IMG/VR virus record: IMGVR_UViG_3300031839_000507
Span: 1-23,376 of that record
Origin: a virus
Reading direction: 5' to 3' (one strand)
Length of the DNA stretch: 23,376 bases
The position numbers were made by a program, and so were the translations under genes. This document shows positions 20,216-23,376 of the stretch, one piece after another (within the stretch, counting starts at the first letter, position 1; every line of letters starts with the position of its first letter). The notes under the pieces are model-generated. The model was given only the letters and a program-made list of their open reading frames with translations, did no database searches and was not told the DNA's origin.

Positions 20216-21249
20216 TGAGCTATTCACGTTCACTAACAAAACAGCGTAGAGAGTTCGCTAACCCTACTGTTTCTCCTGCTACAACTTACGCAGGGGTACA
20301 TGCTGCACCTTTCGTAGCACCAGCTCTCAAACTCGCCAATACCTTAACACAAGGTTTCGTGCGACAAATCGACGGCATTCAAAATAAAGCCGTAATTTCT
20401 AGCCTTTCGTCTTCGGGCGTTATTCAGGCTGCTAACTGTGATTGGAATGACAACGACTCCCTAACTTTAGGAGAGAGAGTATTATCTCTTACTGACCTAT
20501 CAGTTATGGAGGCTTTATGTCGTGGAACATTACTCCCTACATGGGCTGGAATGACAGGAGCAAGAGAAACTATGACCGCAGGTTCACCTGAGTTTGTAAA
20601 CTTCACTATGGCTACTGTAGCTGGATATGCTGCTCAAGGAGTAGAGACTTCTGTTTGGCAAGGTTCTTCTGTTTTTGCAGGAGGTTTCCTTTCTAACGAT
20701 GGAACTTTTGATAACGCAGGTTATAACGCTTCTATTATCGGAGCTGACTTACCTGCTGCTAACGAAGCAACTGTAGGTTCTACAGGTTTCGATGCTGCTG
20801 CAAGTGTTATCGTAGGAGCTACTGGAGCATTTCACGTAGTATACAACAACGCAGTTGAAAACTGCCCTGCTATTCTAAACCGTCCAGATATTGCTTACTA
20901 CTGTTCTCCAAAGACAGCAGGAGCATACATGACTGGTCTAGCTATTTCAGGAGCGCATCAAGGTGTGAATATGCAGTCTACTAACCAAGCGTTTGACACT
21001 TTGCAATACTTAGGTATTCCAATTCACGTTTGTCAAGGGTTTCCAGACGACTGTTTAGTTCTTACATACGAAGAGAACTTAGTAGTAGGTTCTAACTTGA
21101 ACACAGATTACACTTCAGCTCAGTACATTGACGCTTGGCAGTTTGACGGTTCAGACAACGTAAAAATTGCAATGCGTTTCGGTCTAGGTTGTCAGATAGG
21201 TATACCTGCTGACGCAGTAGTTGGAGCTTTCGCAGCAATATTCGCATAA
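20215..21249 (+). CDS. Major capsid protein (HK97 fold expected)
   Basis: This is a 344-residue protein starting in overlap with the scaffold stop (TAATGA). It begins with a basic helix-prone end (SYSRSLTKQRREFAN), has LTLGERVLSLTDLSVMEALCRGTLLPTW, then a Gly/Ala-rich body, and closes with DGSDNVKIAMRFGLGCQIGIPADAVVGAF, a pattern typical of capsid proteins in Bacteroidota siphophages. Position after protease and scaffold fits. Base composition is higher in C/T and codon use is more biased to GCT, TCT and GTA than in surrounding genes, as expected for a highly expressed structural gene. Confidence 0.8.
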   Translation: MSYSRSLTKQRREFANPTVSPATTYAGVHAAPFVAPALKLANTLTQGFVRQIDGIQNKAVISSLSSSGVIQAANCDWNDNDSLTLGERVLSLTDLSVMEALCRGTLLPTWAGMTGARETMTAGSPEFVNFTMATVAGYAAQGVETSVWQGSSVFAGGFLSNDGTFDNAGYNASIIGADLPAANEATVGSTGFDAAASVIVGATGAFHVVYNNAVENCPAILNRPDIAYYCSPKTAGAYMTGLAISGAHQGVNMQSTNQAFDTLQYLGIPIHVCQGFPDDCLVLTYEENLVVGSNLNTDYTSAQYIDAWQFDGSDNVKIAMRFGLGCQIGIPADAVVGAFAAIFA

Positions 21250-21276
21250 TTGTTTAACCCTTTAAATTAAGAAAAA

Positions 21277-21831
21277 ATGGCATGTGATTTAAGTAGCGGA
21301 AGAACCGTAGGGTGCAAGTCTGGAATTGGAGGAATTGTCAGAGTTTATATAGGTAACTATGCAGACATACCAGCAGGTTCAGGTTATACTGAAACAGCAG
21401 GAGTAGTTTCTGTTATTGCGGCTCAAGATTTTTATTCGTTTGATGTACGTGCGGAGACTTCAAGTATGACTTGTAACTTCCAAGCTAACGCAATAAACGG
21501 AACAACTTTCTTTGAGCAAAACCTGTCTTTGGTTTTCCAAAAACTAGATTCAACAGATATAGCAGACATAAGAAACCTTTGTGAGGGTCGCCCGAATATT
21601 TGGGTAGAGGCTCAAGACGATAAGTCAGCAGGAGTGCCAAATGTTTATCTTTTGGGTGCAGCTTATGGAATGAATGTAACAGGAGGTTCAGTTGTAACTG
21701 GAACAGCAATGGGAGATATGACTGGATATACTATCGAACTGCAAGGTAAGGAACGAGAAGTATTCTTACAGGCAGCCGACGGTACTAATGCAGCTCCTCT
21801 AAACGGAGTAACAGGTGCATCAGTAGCATAA
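21277..21831 (+). CDS. Major tail-tube protein
   Basis: This is a 184-residue protein. CKSGIGGIVRVYIGNYADIPA at the start, AINGTTFFEQNLSLVFQKLDSTDIADIRNL in the middle and YLLGAAYGMNVTGGSVVTGTAMGDMTGYTIELQGKE near the end fit the tail-tube protein of Bacteroidota siphophages. Such proteins stack into the tube around the tape measure. It is directly downstream of the capsid gene, yet more than 5 kb from the tape-measure gene, so the tail module is split. A strong terminator follows. Confidence 0.75.
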   Translation: MACDLSSGRTVGCKSGIGGIVRVYIGNYADIPAGSGYTETAGVVSVIAAQDFYSFDVRAETSSMTCNFQANAINGTTFFEQNLSLVFQKLDSTDIADIRNLCEGRPNIWVEAQDDKSAGVPNVYLLGAAYGMNVTGGSVVTGTAMGDMTGYTIELQGKEREVFLQAADGTNAAPLNGVTGASVA

Positions 21832-21857
21832 TAACTCTGTTAATAATAATCTATAGA

Positions 21858-21886
21858 AAGGGGTGGCTTAACGGCTACCCCTTTTT
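21858..21886 (+). terminator. Rho-independent terminator after the tail-tube gene
   Basis: AAGGGGTGGC (21858-21867) pairs with GCTACCCCTT (21874-21883), with one G-U pair and loop TTAACG, followed by T residues to 21886. It probably lowers transcription downstream of the abundant capsid and tube genes. Confidence 0.85.
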
Positions 21887-21898
21887 AACTTTCAAGAT

Positions 21899-22645
21899 AT
21901 GACTAGACCTAGATTGTCGGGAAACCGTTTAAAGGCTTTTGAGCACCTTACAAGCGACGAGAACCGCATACTGGTAGTAGGGGACTTGCATTGTCCGTTC
22001 GACCATCCACGAGCCTTAAAACACGCTCAGGAGACGTATGCGAAGTTTAACTGTAACATGGTTATCTTCATAGGGGACGTTTTAGACTCAAGTGCAAATT
22101 CTTTCCATGAGTCAGACCCAGACGGTATGGGAGCAGGTGACGAATTACAGCTAGCGAAAAAGCACGTAGCAAAATGGTATAAGGCTTTTCCAGAAGCTAC
22201 GGTAATTATCGGAAACCATGACCGCATCGTAGCTCGTAAAGCATTTAGTGGTGGTATTCCTAGAGAGTGGATTAAGCATTACAACGATGTTTTAAATACT
22301 CCAAACTGGGTTTGGACTGAAAGGCTAGTAATAGACGATATGCAGTTTGTACATGGGGAAGGTGGTACGGCTCGTACAAAAGCAAAGAACGACCTAATGA
22401 GTACAATTCAAGGTCATATACACACTCAGATGTATACAGAGTATTTTGTTGGCGCGAACTATAAAATATTTGGCTGTCAAGTTGGATGCTTAATAGATAG
22501 GGACGCTTACGCTTTACAGTACGCAAAGCATTTCCGTAAACAGGCTTTAGGGGTAGCGGTTATATTAGGAAACCACACCTGCATAAATGTACCTATGGAG
22601 CTAGGTAAAAAAAGAACACCTACACAAAAGGCTACGGTCTTGTAA
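21899..22645 (+). CDS. Calcineurin-like metallophosphoesterase
   Basis: This is a 248-residue protein with all metal motifs in order: GDLH (28-31), GDVLD (58-62), GNHD (104-107), H151 in VHGEGG and GHIH (171-174). These bind two metal ions and hydrolyse phosphoester bonds. The enzyme is common in structural clusters of Bacteroidota phages, where the substrate is not known. No signal peptide is present, so it acts in the cytoplasm. It follows a terminator, so it needs its own promoter or read-through. No TAnnTTTG match is visible just upstream. Confidence 0.85.
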   Translation: MTRPRLSGNRLKAFEHLTSDENRILVVGDLHCPFDHPRALKHAQETYAKFNCNMVIFIGDVLDSSANSFHESDPDGMGAGDELQLAKKHVAKWYKAFPEATVIIGNHDRIVARKAFSGGIPREWIKHYNDVLNTPNWVWTERLVIDDMQFVHGEGGTARTKAKNDLMSTIQGHIHTQMYTEYFVGANYKIFGCQVGCLIDRDAYALQYAKHFRKQALGVAVILGNHTCINVPMELGKKRTPTQKATVL

Positions 22646-22674
22646 ACGAAACTGAATTATTTATATATAAAGGT

Positions 22675-23376
22675 ATGATACAGTTAGATTCTACAGCAGC
22701 AAAAAAATTCGCGGTACATTTAGAAGGCTATGAAGGTATAGGGGAGGGGGAACTGGTTAAAAATGGTGACTTCTCTGAGTTAGGTTCAGACCTTGTCACG
22801 AATGGTGACTTTGCTGAGATAGGTTCTGAGCTTGTAACGAATGGAGATTTTAGTGCTGTTCCATTAGGTAGTGAACTTGTAATCAATGGAGATTTTGCAA
22901 CGGATACTGATTGGACTAAAATTAATGGTGCAACAATTAGTGGAGGTAAAGCTAATATTGATGGGGATGGCACTTCGTTTACATCTATAAGACAATCTAA
23001 TATTTTTACTGAAGGTAAAATTTACCAAGTAACTGCTGATGTAATAATAACAAGTGGGTTAGGTTTGAAATTTCAAGATGGTGCTAACAATGAAAATATT
23101 GGTTTTGCAACTACATCAGGTACTTACACATTTTCTTTTGTTGCTACAAGTGATTCTTCTTTTGTTATAGGTAGAAGAACTGGGGGTACTGCTTTTGAAT
23201 CTTCAATCAACAACGTTTCAGTCAAGGAACAAACCAACCTTGTCACAAATCCAAACTTTACGGATACTTCAAGTGAGCTTGTTACAAATGGGAACTTTGC
23301 AACGGATACAGATTGGACGCTTATTGCACCAAACATTAATATAAGTGATGGTAAATTAAATTTTGTTTCCGCAGCT
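22675..23376 (+). CDS. Tail fibre / adhesin with repeated carbohydrate-binding-like modules, 5' part
   Basis: The frame is open from ATG 22675 to the end of the window (234 codons, no stop), so the gene is incomplete. After a short N-terminal part (MIQLDSTAAKKFAVHLEGYEG), LVxNGDF-type motifs occur six times: four in quick succession (residues about 28-80), then a full beta module with DWTKINGATISGGKANIDG, GKIYQVTADVIITSG, SGTYTFSFVATSDSSFVIG and SINNVSVKE, then a second round starting. This module resembles CBM-like jelly-roll repeats in marine phage fibres and could bind surface sugars. The start codon sits behind TTATATATAAAGGT, similar to the leader of the scaffold gene. Confidence 0.7.
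   Translation, partial: MIQLDSTAAKKFAVHLEGYEGIGEGELVKNGDFSELGSDLVTNGDFAEIGSELVTNGDFSAVPLGSELVINGDFATDTDWTKINGATISGGKANIDGDGTSFTSIRQSNIFTEGKIYQVTADVIITSGLGLKFQDGANNENIGFATTSGTYTFSFVATSDSSFVIGRRTGGTAFESSINNVSVKEQTNLVTNPNFTDTSSELVTNGNFATDTDWTLIAPNINISDGKLNFVSAA

Noticed and set aside
22728-22973. Reverse frame with repeated KSPFVTSSEP-like segments
   Set aside because: It is the antisense image of the LVTNGDF repeats in the fibre gene, not a separate repeat protein.
1-23376. tRNA genes, integrase, repressor or insertion sequence
   Set aside because: Reading both strands by eye gave no tRNA-like cloverleaf with a T-arm motif, no recombinase motif and no transposase. A dedicated tRNA search was not possible here.

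Overview
This window is a contiguous piece of a tailed double-stranded DNA bacteriophage genome. Every supported gene lies on the + strand. The host is probably a member of the Bacteroidota, most likely a flavobacterium. The reasons are: a TAnnTTTG-type promoter at 515-522, AT-rich leaders without clear Shine-Dalgarno sequences, and structural and replication proteins of types I know from phages of that phylum. The long tape-measure protein and the tail-tube, tail-terminator and chaperone genes, with no sheath gene seen, suggest a siphovirus-like particle. No integrase or divergent repressor is visible, so nothing here argues for lysogeny. Both ends cut through genes: an amidase on the left and a tail fibre on the right.

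Layout. 1-434: end of the lysis module (amidase, small holin-like protein) and a terminator. 451-4032: early region, with an operator/promoter, small unknown genes, an OB-fold-like ssDNA-binding candidate, a small HTH protein, a replication initiator carrying a candidate origin inside its coding sequence (three 23-bp iterons plus three AT-rich 13-mers, 3030-3159), and its partner gene; it ends at a terminator. 4048-6581: NinG-type recombination protein, a sigma-like HTH regulator, conserved small phage genes, a winged-HTH protein and a DUF5681-like small-terminase candidate. 6582-7736: large terminase. 7733-16023: tail completion and tail genes (a chaperone pair with a likely -1 frameshift, tail terminator, gp10-like protein, two large tail-tip proteins, tape measure). 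16059-19655: XkdF-like prohead protease surrounded by nine small, strongly acidic genes. 19718-21831: scaffold-like protein, major capsid protein, major tail-tube protein and a terminator. 21899-23376: metallophosphoesterase and the start of a repeat-containing fibre/adhesin.

How it works together. The early operon would replicate the genome from the internal origin. The sigma-like protein may switch on late genes. The terminase packages DNA into heads built by protease, scaffold and capsid protein, and the tail genes build the tail. No portal gene is visible between the terminase and the capsid gene, which is unusual.

Most interesting region: the cassette of small acidic genes at 16059-19655. 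Its members share near-identical leader sequences, several look like the same roughly 70-residue beta-alpha-beta-beta-alpha-beta design, and the cassette seems to sit in the middle of what in relatives is one protease-scaffold unit. This looks like a duplicating, laterally acquired accessory island (perhaps anti-defence DNA-mimic-like proteins) inside the head morphogenesis operon. That function is inference only.
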